64,000 bases of DNA from Cenococcum geophilum 1.58 (taxonomy: Eukaryota > Ascomycota > Dothideomycetes > Gloniales > Gloniaceae), in the NCBI GenBank assembly GCA_001692895.1, contig KV748221.1:347919-411918 (forward strand), given 5' to 3'. Below are positions 44,301 through 56,758 of this stretch, piece by piece; position 1 is the first letter of the stretch; each line of letters starts with the position of its first letter. The notes under the pieces were generated by a model that had not been told where the DNA came from, made no database searches, and saw nothing but the letters and a program-made list of their open reading frames with translations. The position numbers were made by a program, and so were the translations under genes.

Positions 44301-47300
44301 CTAGGTGAGATCGGGAAGCATTATTAGTTGCCCACGGCTCGGCGCCTGAGACGTACCGCGCCTTGGAACGGAGACGCTCAGTGGCTCTGTGGCTCGATGG
44401 GCTCTTTGTCGACTTGTCATGATTATCGACGTGATTATTTCGGCTGCCTCGTCGCGACAAGGAATTGAAGCGCATGCCGAGCCTAACATAAGATTCCCGG
44501 CAGACTCCTAGTGCGTTTCTTCCTCATGCGACAGCCATTTCCGACCACTTCGTGCCCGCCCTAGACCGTCAGAGGCGTGGAAAAACCTTGCTGACTGGCT
44601 GCCACTGCTTTGCGTGCTGATCGATGGCCGTGAAAAGTCCGCGCGTAGAAGGCTTCAAACTTCTAGCCCCAGTAGCCCTAGCGGTAGCCCAAGTAGTAGC
44701 CCCAGGTTGCCCCCTTCGACATTTGCATCTCTGCACAAAGCTTCATCTCACCGATTTGCTCCGATAACAACGCCTCAAAAAGTGGAGTCGGAGATGTCAC
44801 TTTCTCTAGTTTTCCCGTAGTCTTGCGAGCAGCTGGCAGCGGGCATTAGTCAGGCCAGCGGCCAGCAACCATAGCTAAGCCGCTGCAGCTTACACATATG
44901 CCACGACTTCTGCCCCCTCCCCCGGCCGCTGTGTGTGCTTTGAGGAGCATCGAACGTCAAGCGTCAAGTGTTAAGCGTCAAGGCTTTGAACACGGCCACC
45001 GACCGCCCTGCCTGCTCCCCCATGTCCGCTTCCGTAAAGTTACGAGTGTGGCGAGCCCGCTGCACTCGTCGCGCTGAGAGGCGCCAGACTTCATGCAGTA
45101 AGGCCTGGTAGTGCACTTCGGCCTGGTAGTGCACTTCAACACCTTGACGCCACTCATCGCAGAAATTATCCATTCAGCCATGGGACAACGACCCGAGTCC
45201 AAGGCAATCATCACCGGTCTGACTCTAACTAACACTGATGGCTTTTCGCTGATAACTTCGTACTGCAATTGTGTCATTTGCATGCAACCACTTGTGGCAG
45301 CACTTTCTTTGTGTTGTACATCTGATTGTGTCACGGGCGAGCTGCCTCAACTAACTGGCAGATCTGGCTGCATACGAAACACGCTCAGCTCACATCACCG
45401 CCGGTCTCTCCCTACGGATCGTGGGATCAAATAGCAATAGTGGCATCTGAATCCCCCGAAGGCAGTCTGGAGTCGCCGTCGCCCGCACCGATGTGCAGCT
45501 GACCCAACAGAGCAGAAGCGCTGGCCCTAATGCTGGGCTGGACTGCTGGACCGCTGGACGGAACTGCTGGACGGGCTGCTTTACAGGACTGCTGTGGACT
45601 TCCCTGACCTGTCACCAATTCGGAGTCTACTTCCATGTGCATCTTGCGGAGCTCGCCACGCGTTTTAGTATTGATCATTACTCGTTGCTTATGGTAGTTC
45701 GGACGATACAGGCATGTGAGTGGTTCGTAGTGCTATTGACCAGCCTTGTTGGTGTGACCACCAGGTAGCGGTGTTCCAAGTTTCGATAGCCATCGCAGGT
45801 ACATTGCAGCAGGCCTCGACCTGCCTCGACCACTTATCAGCCTGCGAAATGCGCTGGCCCTGTTCCAATAAAAGCGCACGATATTATTATTTGGGTCAGG
45901 CTCTGCTATGGTGACTGAATCATGTGCTACCTTAATTAGTCTCCAGCATACTGGTGACAGACTGGCGAAACGCCTCCGCAAATTCCCACGCCTCCTCCTT
46001 TCACCTCCCCGATGCGGCAACGATTAGGCCTTCGACTATTCATATCTCATGATTTTCATCGTCGATTTTCATCTCCCTTCGCGAAGGTAAAATCACGGAG
46101 CGCCGAAGACCTTGCTGGGGTGGCCTTTAGCATGATTGGGGTCCTCCGCACCTCCACCCTGGGTCGGCTAGATCGTTCGGCGTTGTCTCCGTCGACTATC
46201 AATTTTCAGCCCTGACGCGACGCCAAATGCACGGAATTCCCTACATCAGTACAACCACCAAAACCGTTGTGAATGATCCTTGTTGGCTGAATTACCCTCG
46301 GCTCTTCCACCGTTGGCCGGGATGGATATTTAGTCATGTTATTGGGGAGCTGTGCCGCCTTCCATCTCTCCTGAAGGGCAGGCAGCAGAAAGTAGGATGC
46401 CGCGACAAACTGCAATATCGAGTCTAGAGTTGCGCGAAATGTTTTCACTGGCTCGCATCTACAAGGCTGTAACCCATAAAAACATTTCAGCCCGACATTG
46501 AATAGCCCTCGGGCCAGTGCTTATACACATGTCATCCGTGGGCAGGTAGGTTGAACATCTCGTTGTCTTGATTCTCTCGATTGGGCAACGCCGCTCAACG
46601 CCTTGTGCCCCTATTCCAAGATTTACCGCAAGCCGTATCACTCTGTCGCGGCCTGTACCCCTGCCAGCCTTGGTTCTTCTCAGTCAGCTCTGATCCGGGG
46701 CACAACGAAATCGTTTTCCGTCTTACGTCGGGCATGCTCGTCAAACAAGTTTCTGCGAATCCGCGTAAAGCGCAATGAGTTACAAAAAATTTACACTTTG
46801 ACTGCATCCGAGACAGGAAAAACGTTAGGCTAGCTGGCTGATCTACATACATGCGGAGCCTGACTCCATATTATCACCGTTTTGCAACTTTGCTTCTAAC
46901 TTGTCTCGGAAAAGAGTTACACGAGGATTGAAGCGACCGTGTCTGACAGAAACCACGCCTGTCTGAGAACATGACTCTGCAGACATGGTCCTCTACCCGG
47001 GTCCGTACTATATCGATCATCTACCATACCTCGTACGTATGCACCGACCGCTGGGCCAGCCAGATGCAAATCAGCGCATAGTACCTCAGTCAGCGTTGCC
47101 GAGTGCTACAATGTCTTGACGCCCCTGAAATTGTCCCTAGATTCCCAAATGTACACGAGTCCACCCTACAATACGATGGAATGTAGCCGGTGACCTTACT
47201 CGCCCAAATTTGTTCAGTGCGATGTCCGATGGATCTGTGTAACGCTGCAGGGAGCGATGGCGTGGGGTCGAGCCCTTCGTATATCTCGGCTGCACTTTCA

Positions 47301-47881
47301 TCTTTCTGGCGAGAACTAATATTCCAGCATCATCCTAAATTGCAACCACAATAACTCATCCTGAGGATAGTTGTGAACGTAAGGAGTATCACTCCACAAT
47401 CACCTGATTTCAGAAACCCTTGGAGTCTCATGTGCTGAAATTACCATAATTTATCCCGGCAATGCCTCCAACATCCAGGAGGCCTTTCGGTCTAGCATTC
47501 TGATCCTCCTGAAGTCCTCGAATAACTCGAAATTATGTCTTACCATGTCCGACCATAGCCAGGTAACTGAGGGGCTTGGGGGACGCTGAAGCAAGGTTGA
47601 GTTGAACGTCCCGCAAAATTCACGGATAAAACCAAATGGATATTGAATCTTTGTGGCCAGGATGTATGCTCCACATCAACTAAGCAAAACTCTAACCCAC
47701 GGCAGTGCAGCTCAATACCGTAGCACAGCAAACAAAGGCTCGCACACTCAAAGATTCTTTGTTGGACGAATGTCCAGCCCAACCCTCTCATATCATACAC
47801 AGCATATTCTCACTTTCTAATTATGAAAGCGATTTTAGCCCAAAAATAATGTACATTTTCCCAGCACGCTATTTTCTCCTA
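41365..47881. other. 6.5-kb gene-free region upstream of the cyclin
   Basis: No reading frame here shows a domain, a family phrase or a credible exon chain, although many chance ORFs of 60-194 codons exist because GC is near 50-55%. It is not RIP-like. Small tandem repeats occur at about 41994-42018 (GGACGAGCA), 42898-42925 (GCAAGCAC), 44940-44985 (GCGTCAAG), 45100-45140 (GCCTGGTAGTGCACTTC twice) and 45536-45590 (CTGCTGGAC). It may hold a long promoter, 5' UTR or noncoding RNA for the cyclin. Confidence 0.45.
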
Positions 47882-49059
47882 TCACCAGATCCTGTTCTCC
47901 GCCTTCGCCGCACTCGCCTTCTTATTCACATCCTTCTTCTTCGACCCCAGCGCCCCTGGCACCTTGAAGAACAAGCTCGGGCTCTCGCCCTTACCCAGCA
48001 GATGGCTTAGATACCCTCGATGTGCCGGGTCCCTATAGTACTCTATATCCTTCCTACTGGTCGGATCGGGGAGCCTATACGGATACTTCTTCGCCTCCAG
48101 CGGCGCAGCCCCCGCGGTCTCAGTCACCAAGGCATCGAGCGATGGAACGGTAGTCTGCAGCGAGACGACGGGATCGACTAAGCCGCGCAGCACGCGCTTG
48201 ATCGAGGCCGGGGTGTAGAAGCGCGTGGTGACGGAGCCGCCGGCACTTTCGACGGCGGCGATGGCGGAGGCGGAGGCGCGTGAGACAATGACGTTGACGG
48301 GCGTCTTTAGCTGCTCCGAGCCCTATAGTTGAGAATCGAATATCAGCATTAGCAACAAATATCGTCATTAGTCAGGCAATGCTGACGATTCCCCCCCGGG
48401 GAGGGGGGGGCGGTGCAGGTCGTGGCTGTGCAGCGTGCGGCGTGCAGGCGGAGGGAAGAGGGCCACGCACCCGAGCAAGTAATTTCACACCGTCTTTGAC
48501 GCCGTGCAGGCAGCGGGAGTCGTTGAGCTCCTTCATTGTAATAGGTTTGGAGGGGTCGAGTCTGCCTTGGTCGATCCAGTCTTGCAGCCGGTCAACGTTG
48601 AGGGGGAACATGTTGACTGAGAAACTGTGCCAATTGCAATTAGCATGCCGTCCCATGACTCCCAATTCCAAATAGCATCCCAAATCCTCCTGTCCTTGTA
48701 ATATTCCTTTGGTATGTGATGGCTGGTGGGAGATGCACGTACTGGTTTAGAAACCCATGCGGCCCCTTCGTGATCTCCTCCTTCGTCTGCCCCCCATTGA
48801 AGCCCGCCGGCACCTTCCCATGCTGCTTCTGCCCCTTGTGTCCACGGCCTGATGTCTTGCCTTTGCCAGATGCTGGCCCACGACCCCGCCGAATCTTCTT
48901 GCTATACGCGCCTGGGTTGTCGGAGAGCGATGAGAGGATGGACACCGCCCGCTGCTGGTGGGCGGGGAGTAGGAACGGCGCGAGTAAGGGGATGAAGGAG
49001 GGTGAGTTGGAGGAGAGCAGCGCGCTGCAGGTTTGCAGCAGCTGGAGGCGCGGCGGCAT
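47882..49059 (-). CDS. mrpl10: mitochondrial large-subunit ribosomal protein uL15m (MRPL10)
   Basis: Three exons encode 303 residues: 48743-49059, 48471-48624 and 47882-48322; introns are 118 nt (GTACGT...CACAG) and 148 nt (GTGCGT...TATAG). Joins give HGFLNHFSVNMFPLNVDRLQ and VKLLARGSEQLKTPVNVIVS. The L15 signature is clear: RRGRGPASGKGKTSGRGHKG near residue 60, then GGQTKEEITKGPHGF. I use the ATG at 49059 (MPPRLQLLQTCSALLSSNSP), which gives a mitochondrial presequence; the frame is open to an ATG at 49188. The protein works in the mitochondrial 54S subunit. Confidence 0.94.
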
Positions 49060-50299
49060 CGTGGGCGTTGGGATTTTCTGCCCAGATGCTGCTGGGATGC
49101 GTTGTGGTGAGGTGTGCATTTGGAGAAAATCTCGATCACGTGCTACGGATGGTAAGGCTTGGCGAGTCGAGGTCGAATGTGGCGACAAGTCAGATAAGTC
49201 GACGCTCAGTCGGTATCACAGCATTCGTCCCATGCACTTCTTGCAGTACAAGTCTTGCTAACTTGCATGAAGATGGCTTACATCACGTGGAACTGCCTTA
49301 CCTCCTGCAATTTTCCTAGCTGCGGTTTCAAGCACGGTTCTGGTTAAGCAGTTTTCTTGTGGTACGAAATTCAATATAATAAGGCTACTAAATACGCTGC
49401 TTGTCCTAGTCACCCAAACAGCGTTTGCCGTAGTCACCCAATTTCTGCTTGCATAGATCTGCGGCCGCACAGTATGATCGATCACATCAAAGCAGCCATG
49501 GAACAAACAAAATCAGTCTTCCGACAGGAAGTACGTCTGGATAACAAGCCTCCTCCCAACCGCGCCAATGAGTAACTGTCAATCCAAAAACAGCAGCAGG
49601 AAAAGCAGGGACAAGATGCGAGCCGCACATACCGCATCCTGAAAGCAGTACGTGATTTGAACACCGCGTTGTCCGCCTGATCTACTGCGCTGTCGTTTGC
49701 AGGATCTTGCACCTACTGGCTTGCATATCGGAGTCTCCGACGCTCGTCTATCCAATTGCTTTGCTCATGGCATGCAGAATATTGAGCAGGGTCCTCGCAT
49801 TGCGGAATGTCATCCAACGTGCTTGCTGCGGCATTGTAGATGAGAGGAACAAAGTCAGGGGCGCTGTGTCAGCTGTGAGCGGCTGCTACTTTCTAAGATC
49901 AATAGTCTGGTACAAGTATGCTCTTGTAGGGTTCAGGATAGTGTTGCAGCAGCGCGCAGAGATTTTGATGGACGGTGTAACACCGAAGATTGGCTTCAAT
50001 TGTGGAATGTGACTCGGTGGGCGGCGGACTCGAGTGACTACCACGTGAATTCATTATATGTCTCTTAGCTAACAGCAATGTAACTCATTGCGCCAGTCCA
50101 GGCCCGAAGCTTCCACTAGAAGTTAATGGTGTTAGAGCGACCACGATGCCGCGTTCTCTAAGTTCTTTTAGCGCATACGGAGGTATTCAGGAACCCTCTC
50201 ACGTTACAGTGTCCGATATTTTTCATGAATCCAAAAATGGCACAGTGTGCTTGTCCAGGCGGCAGGGAAATGCTAAAGAGTCTCTTCTCACTTCGAATC
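49060..50299. other. intergenic
   Basis: No supported gene. It contains the mrpl10 promoter side and about 1 kb of ordinary sequence before the F-box pseudogene. Confidence 0.4.
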
Positions 50300-51830
50300 T
50301 TCTTCTAACTCTTCAGTAGAATCATACTCGCTAGATTTACTACTGGAAATGTCATAGGCGCATGTAGATATATCGAAATTCTACACCTATTCGAGCAAAG
50401 ATCGGTTGTAGATGGTCGAATCCCTGCAGGTCTAACAGTTTATGTATCTTAATGGTGATAGTCTTAAGCCTTGGCAAGGGGAATCGTGAGTATCGGCCAT
50501 TTCAAGTAGCTTTGGTATGATCGAAAAGGTGCAATGAATTATCATGAGAGTTTCTAATGAAGAGGGGAGGATATCAAGAAGCCTACTCTCGATGAGTCAG
50601 TCAGGGTAACCTCCGACTTGGCCATTGCCAATCAAAGAGTATTCTTCCACTTTCAGTGATTTTAGCGCTGCGAAGTCGTGAAAAGTGCCAGAAGCATCTT
50701 TCCGAGCGAGTTTCGGGAGTAAACATCACTGAGACCACCGCGAGATGCTCCAGGCACAATTCATAGGGAGTCAAAACCTCGAACAAGCCGCCAGGGCTGC
50801 AAGTTGGAACCTCGAAGTATTCTGTGAAGGCAGATGTGAACGAGGTAAGGCGTTTGCATGACCGGATGAAGTTCCAGAGTCCCGGCAGGCTGAAGGCACA
50901 ATCCAGAAGTTTGATGGTTGTGATCGATGAAGAGCCCATCGGGCATGTCCACCCTTGAAGATGGTACAAGTCTTCACCAACAACCCGCTCAGCTTCAAAA
51001 ATTAGGAGGGATGGCAAATGGAAAAATGCAGATACTCTTGCCAAGGAAGCCATGCAAGCGTCTTCATCGTAATTAACGCGAAGTCTCTTGAGTTTTAACA
51101 GTCGTCCGTGGAGCCATGATGCGGGACTCTGAACCATTTTCCTTGGAAATACCCATGAGGGATCAGGGCGCTGACCCAGGAGGACCAACTGGAGTTCTTC
51201 TAGCTCTGGGAGATGAACTAGGAGAAGCCTAACTTCGGCGTCTTTTATACCAAGTTCCAGACACCTTGACCAAACCTCCGGGCCAAAGAAAGATCACTCG
51301 CCTCCAGGAATTTCAAGTTCTAGTCCTTGCGAGCAATCCAGAAATAGCTTCAAATCTTCAGGGGAAGGAGGACCGGCTAAAGTGAATGATAAAAATCAAG
51401 GGACTTAACATCGAGCCGAGTCTGCTATAATCCTAGATCGACTTTTTTTTACTAAGCTGGCGAGCCTGGAATTCTTAAGAATGAGCCGTAGGAAACTCCG
51501 GAGAGACAGGCCATCGAGAAGAGTGTTCGTTTCTTCACTTTCTCTATTCTTGTAAGTATGGTAGAGAGAGGCTGTGCTGATTCCGCTGAAGGCTATGGAA
51601 ATGATCGGTTATGTAGAGTAGAATGATTTTTGATATAAGAAACGATGCGCAGAATGAGTTCGTTTGGCAGACCGTAGATGCCCGCCATGTCTGTTAGCAT
51701 AGGAGTTTCGAAGAGGATGACGCGAAGTGGTGCCTTGTAGGAAGTCTTGGCAGAAACCCCACAGCCGAAAATGACTCGTAAAGATACCCCCATTTCGTCT
51801 TTGGGGGCCCGCGAGTACGTCATTTTCCTT
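50300..51830 (-). pseudogene. F-box / leucine-rich-repeat protein pseudogene
   Basis: The minus strand opens with MAGIYGLPNELILRIVSYIK, an F-box start, at about 51690. It continues in pieces across several stops and frame changes: ISTASLYHTYKNRESEETNT, DAEVRLLLVHLPELEELQLV, then a 195-codon open part (50601-51188) with LEHLAVVSVMF. After 50600 comes LLDILPSSLETLMIIHCTF in another frame. LxxL spacing is typical of LRRs in SCF-type F-box proteins. It has at least four interruptions (for example TAA near 51407 and TGA near 51290). Confidence 0.7.
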
Positions 51831-52010
51831 CACCTTACAACTCACTCTACATTCGCCATTTTCTGCTGCTCTATTGTACCTCTACACACCAAGTCTATAC
51901 TTAGGAAGAACATACTGTGTAGAACTCCTCAATTATACATCAAATACGCTCTAGTGTATATACTTATGAAGTCAACTTTGCCTTCAAATTACCTTGTTTC
52001 TCCCTTACCC

Positions 52011-52967
52011 CTATGCACCCGTCTTCTTCATCGGCTCCCCATTCGGTTTCCTACCAAGTTCAGTATCCCCTCTATCCTTATCCATAAATAACCAGACTCC
52101 AGCCGCAGTCAAAAACTTCAACCCCGCACCTATCCACATTTGCCCATAGATATTCAACCCCCTCTTCATCATCCAGGCACTCGAGATTGCGCCCGTCAAG
52201 ACGAGAAAAACGGATGCGATTCGCCGATCCCTCTTCGGATTCCAGTGAAATGAAAACAACTTCGGATCGCCTACAAGATCTGCGTATGTACTGGTCAACA
52301 CATTCGCAGGCAATTCGTTGAATCCTAGGATCCGGCTTGTTGCAATCTGCATCCCAAAATGGAACGCGAGTGGCGGGAGCGCTGTCACAATGCGAATGTT
52401 TCCGAGCTCTTGGCCACCGCCATTACGGTCTTCGGGGACTAGGCCGGCGGTGGTTAGAGCCGCGGCAACAGCGATGAGCGCGGCCTGGATGCAGAAGGAG
52501 AGCATGACGAAGAGACGGCTGAGAGACCCAGACCACCGAGATATAACGAAAGTAAGATAAGCTCCGAGGAGGAAGGATCCAAGCGAAGTAAGCGTTGTTG
52601 CAGTCGCATGATGTTGGGTTTCTGGGAGTGAGGCAGTAGAGAGGGCAAGGAGAACGGTGTTGCCTATGACGTAAGATCTTTGGTGAGTAAGATGTATTTG
52701 ATATTTGGTAAATTTTTTTTGGAACGCTCTTGCATCATTTGATTATGAATTTGGACTCAATGGGGCTCAATGAAGCTTAGAGGCCTAAAGACAGTATTGT
52801 AGGGCGGAGGAAGTCTGCGTACCAGTCTGCATGCCCACAAAAACACCCCAATTATTGAAGCTCACACTATCCAGCAAGCCAGAGGTAAAACAGCATACGA
52901 ACAGAGGTATATCGCCATGGCGCTGATCAACAGTCTGCGACAAATACCGTCTTGAAAAAATTCTCAT
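52011..52967 (-). CDS. DUF1275 (YoaK-like) membrane protein
   Basis: Two exons encode 265 residues: 52823-52967 and 52011-52663, with a 159-nt intron (GTACGC...CATAG). The join gives GVFVGMQTGNTVLLALSTAS, the hallmark of DUF1275 (GxxxGMQTGN). The N-terminus is RRYLSQTVDQRHGDIPLFVC. About six hydrophobic helices follow, including LGSFLLGAYLTFVISRW and MLSFCIQAALIAVAAALT. The charged C-terminus ends KKTGA. The start is the first ATG of exon 1; an upstream exon cannot be excluded. The family is found in bacteria and fungi and its function is unknown. Confidence 0.85.
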
Positions 52968-53917
52968 GGTAGAAATTACGAAAATTGACGTAAACTGGTC
53001 GGGAGCGGGGAAAGATCGAATCGCTTAGGTGGGAAAACAGAGGAGTTGAGTAGCAACTTGAAAAATATTCGGTACTGACAGCAGCAATAGAAAAGAAAGA
53101 AGAAAATTCGAAACCAGGATTTGAACATTTCGGCGTCTTCGAGATAAAGATTTGGTCTGGACGGGAGGCGTTGATCAGCATGAGTCATGCGCGAACCGAC
53201 ATCTCCGGAACTCATGATCAAAAAAGTCTTGCCACAAAAATGTTCTGAACATATTCAAGAATACTGCATACCAGAATTCTCCAGTCTGAGAATAATGCTT
53301 AAGGCATTAATTTTTAAATATCTATTTTGATCTCAATTATTCTATTGTGATTGATATACGAGTATAACTGCTCCGTCGTCTTTGGTAAGCGTACTACCAC
53401 TGTATTATGTTTTTCTATATGTATCTATACTAATCCGGGTGCATTACGGTACAAGAGATATCATTTTCCTAGTTTTAAAATGAGACTAGCGTAAGTACTA
53501 AAATACACGATATTTTCGACGTCATGCCACTACTGCAGAATAAGTCTAATTTCGCTATACACAGAGGAAAGCCGAGAGGATGCTCTTCAAACAGCAAGAG
53601 GTTTTCGGTCTAGCCGATTAGTTAGCCGTCCACTACAGCATGGCGTACTAATAGCATCCGCCCTCTTGCAAACACGACGTACAAATAACGTCTCAAAATG
53701 CAGCCTCCACCTGAGAAGTATGAGACCTTTTGGGGATTTCAGTTAGAAAAAAGACCCGGAGCGGTCCATGAACATCTCATGATCATAATTTCCCGCTTGC
53801 TTTCACGATAACGGCTATCCCGGCCTTCTCAGGGTGCCAACGCTCCGAACCATCCGCTTTTCTCGGCCACGATATCAAACGACTAGCGAGCGGTATTCAG
53901 GCTATTCTTACCAGAGA
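52968..53917. other. intergenic
   Basis: About 950 bp between the DUF1275 gene and the alpha-glucosidase pseudogene. AT-rich patches at 53290-53500; no gene seen. Confidence 0.4.
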
Positions 53918-54724
53918 ATGCCATCATCATCCACTTACATTAAGCCCAAATGGTGGAAAGAGGCTATCGTTTACCAAGTCTGAAAGGGCCCTTTTGACCT
54001 CAGGGTGAAGGATGGCGCAGTTACTTACAAGCCATAGATCTATCCTGCCACTTTCCAAGACTCCAACGGCGGTGGCTGGGGTAATATTCCTGGAATCATC
54101 TCCTGACTAGACTATCTCGAGTACCTGGGAAGTGTGTGACTCGCTAATATCAACACTAAAGTGTCGCCCTATCTGATTAAATATAGTTGACGTAGTATGG
54201 CTTTCTCTAAGTAAGAATACCATTTCTCGTGAAAGGAAGAGATAGTAACCGCAAAATGTATACAAGAGTCCTATGGTGGATATGGGATACGACATTTCTG
54301 ATTACGAGGATATTCACCCCAAATATAGGGCTCTTGCGGATGTCGACAAGCTTATCAATGAGCTGAGGAGTAGGAAGATGAATCTTATAATGGACTTTAT
54401 GGTCAATCACACCTCAAATCAGATTAGCTACTATACCGCACCCAATAAAGGTAGAACTCCTTCTAAATGTAAATTTTTTTTGACTCTTTTTTGGCGTCCG
54501 TGGTTCCTTGAATCACGCTCTTCCACCACCAACAAGAAGCGCGACTAGTATATCTGGAAGAAGCCAAAGTTCACCAATGGCAACCGCCAACCGCCCAATA
54601 ACTGGGCCCAAATTTTAGGGGAACAAAATTCTGCATGGGTCTACGACGAAAAGACTGAAGAGTACTACCTCGCCCTCTCCTCACCTGAGCAGCCGGATTG
54701 AACTGGGAGAACCCTGACGTTTGA

Positions 54725-54856
<132 letters not shown>

Positions 54857-54963
54857 TAGTCTAGCGACAAGTGTTTTGCTGACGGGCCCGGCCTCCATGA
54901 GTTTCTGAGAGGTATGCGCAAAGAAGTAGTAGACAAGTACGGTACTATTACGGTTGGAGAAAT

Positions 54964-55264
54964 CAGGGCTTCCATCAATATTCAATATCAGTATAAGGCC
55001 GTATTGATATTGATATTGAATATTGAATATTTGCCAAGCCTCCATACAAATATAGGCTGCGAACCGTGCATAATTAAGGCCTTAGCATAAACGTACGCCC
55101 AAAACGGACACCTTACATCCAAAACAGCCACCTTATATTGTCCTATAGCCTTTATACACCTTATTATACTCTACTGCGTATAGCAGAGTATATATTTCTA
55201 ATACTGGCTATTTTATATACTTTAATATATTCTTTTTCAATATTCAATACTGATGGAAGCCCTG
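54964..55264. mobile_element. hAT-type MITE inside the alpha-glucosidase pseudogene
   Basis: The element is 301 bp and AT-rich. It begins CAGGGCTTCCATCA and ends with the reverse complement TGATGGAAGCCCTG, a hAT-style terminus. The octamer GGAGAAAT precedes it (54956-54963) and recurs at 55287-55294, an 8-bp duplication as expected for hAT. A 22-bp stretch separates the right terminus from the second copy. It has no coding capacity. Confidence 0.75.
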
Positions 55265-55309
55265 CCATACACATACGGCATTTCTCGGAGAAATGCCGTA
55301 TGTGTATGG
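55265..55309. repeat. 45-bp near-perfect palindrome at the MITE edge
   Basis: The arms (55265-55286 and 55288-55309) are exact 22-nt reverse complements around a single central base, 55287. The right arm is host coding sequence of the alpha-glucosidase (GAGAAATGCCGTATG...). The left arm is an extra inverted copy lying between the MITE terminus and the target duplication. Confidence 0.9.
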
Positions 55310-56203
55310 TGAGGACCAAATTCCCCGCGTCGTCCACCTGGAGACTGGTTCTTTGAAATCGATCTTCACATTCGAGCACACGGAAGTCGACCCAATCCCT
55401 GGAGAATCGAAATGGAGCCTGCATAAATGGAAAATCCAGGGAGTGAAGCGGATTACGAACAGACTCCAACACCTGATGATCGAAAAGGATGATTGGAATT
55501 CTACCTCCTGCGAAACTACGATAACCCAAGAGCAGTAACCCGGTTCACGGATGACAGCGATGAGTGCTGTGAGCTGGGGCCGAAACTGCCCCTATGGGAC
55601 ATATGGCCTTAGGCGGCACCATGTACATATATCAAGGAGAGGAGCTAGGAATGCGAAACGTCCCATCAAACCAGCCAATTGAAGAATACAAAGATGTCGA
55701 ATACTAAATGATTTCGCCTCTCTTACCTGCTAGAATGGCAACTGTTTCCTAATATATTCTAGGATGACTACAAAATACCCAAAGACCCCGAAAAGACCCG
55801 CCCTAGTCAAAAAGATTATGCGACACAAAGCTCGTAACAACGCCCGTATTCCAATTTAATGGGATTCTAGCCCAAATGCAGGTTTCTGTCCTGCAGACGT
55901 TAAACTTTGAATGAGGGTCAATGGCGATCATCGTACGGTCAACGCTGCCGAGCAACTTGCTCGGCCCAGCTCCGTGCTATCGTACGGAAGGGTATTCACG
56001 AAATTTCGAAAGCGGCACAAAGATGTTTTCGTGTGCGGGACTTCGAGCTACTGGATCCCGATCATTCGCAGGTGTATGCGTACCGCAGATTCTCAAATAA
56101 CAAGGCGTGGGTTTTGGTGCTGAATTTTTCGGGACAATCGGTGGATTGGGATATACTGCCAACGGTCAAGCTCAAGTGTAAGCTTTGCAGTGCGAAGAAT
56201 TGA

Positions 56204-56758
56204 ATGAACGACTTGATTGTGAATGTAGCTCTAAAGTCTCTATATATACACGAAGAAGGTGGAGGTAATAAGACATGATGGGGTAATAGGTAACTGAAAT
56301 GGGAACAGTGATCTGCAAGCAATATTGATCTGCAATCAATATATAGGGTGGCGTTGACGCTGTCTTGGAGCCTTCCAAGACGGTAATCTTGTGTCTCAGC
56401 ACAGTATCGGTAGTCGGTTACATCAAGGATTGGGTTGCAGGAAACTATAAGGTTGGCAAACCGGGTTACCGGAGCATGACCCAAGATGGAGACATCCACA
56501 TGCATTGCTTGGATTACAAAATGGGGAAGATGCACATTTCCGTATGTAGGGCTTGAATGTTTTTCCCGCATGAGTCAGTCCTCCATGGTACCTTTGCATA
56601 TGGAAGTGCGCCATGAAAAGCTTGTGCTTTTTTAGGACCCTAAAGACATCTAATATTTGGGATTACATAACTTGATTTAATAGATTTAAGCTTGAAATTC
56701 CTATGAGCGTGGCGTTAGAATACGTGAAATATGATGTTGTCATGGCTTCGGCCACTGT
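56204..56758. other. intergenic
   Basis: No supported gene. The sequence just before 56759 (GTCATGGCTTCGGCCACTGT) may be the 5' end of the HsbA-like gene broken by the hAT element. Confidence 0.35.
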
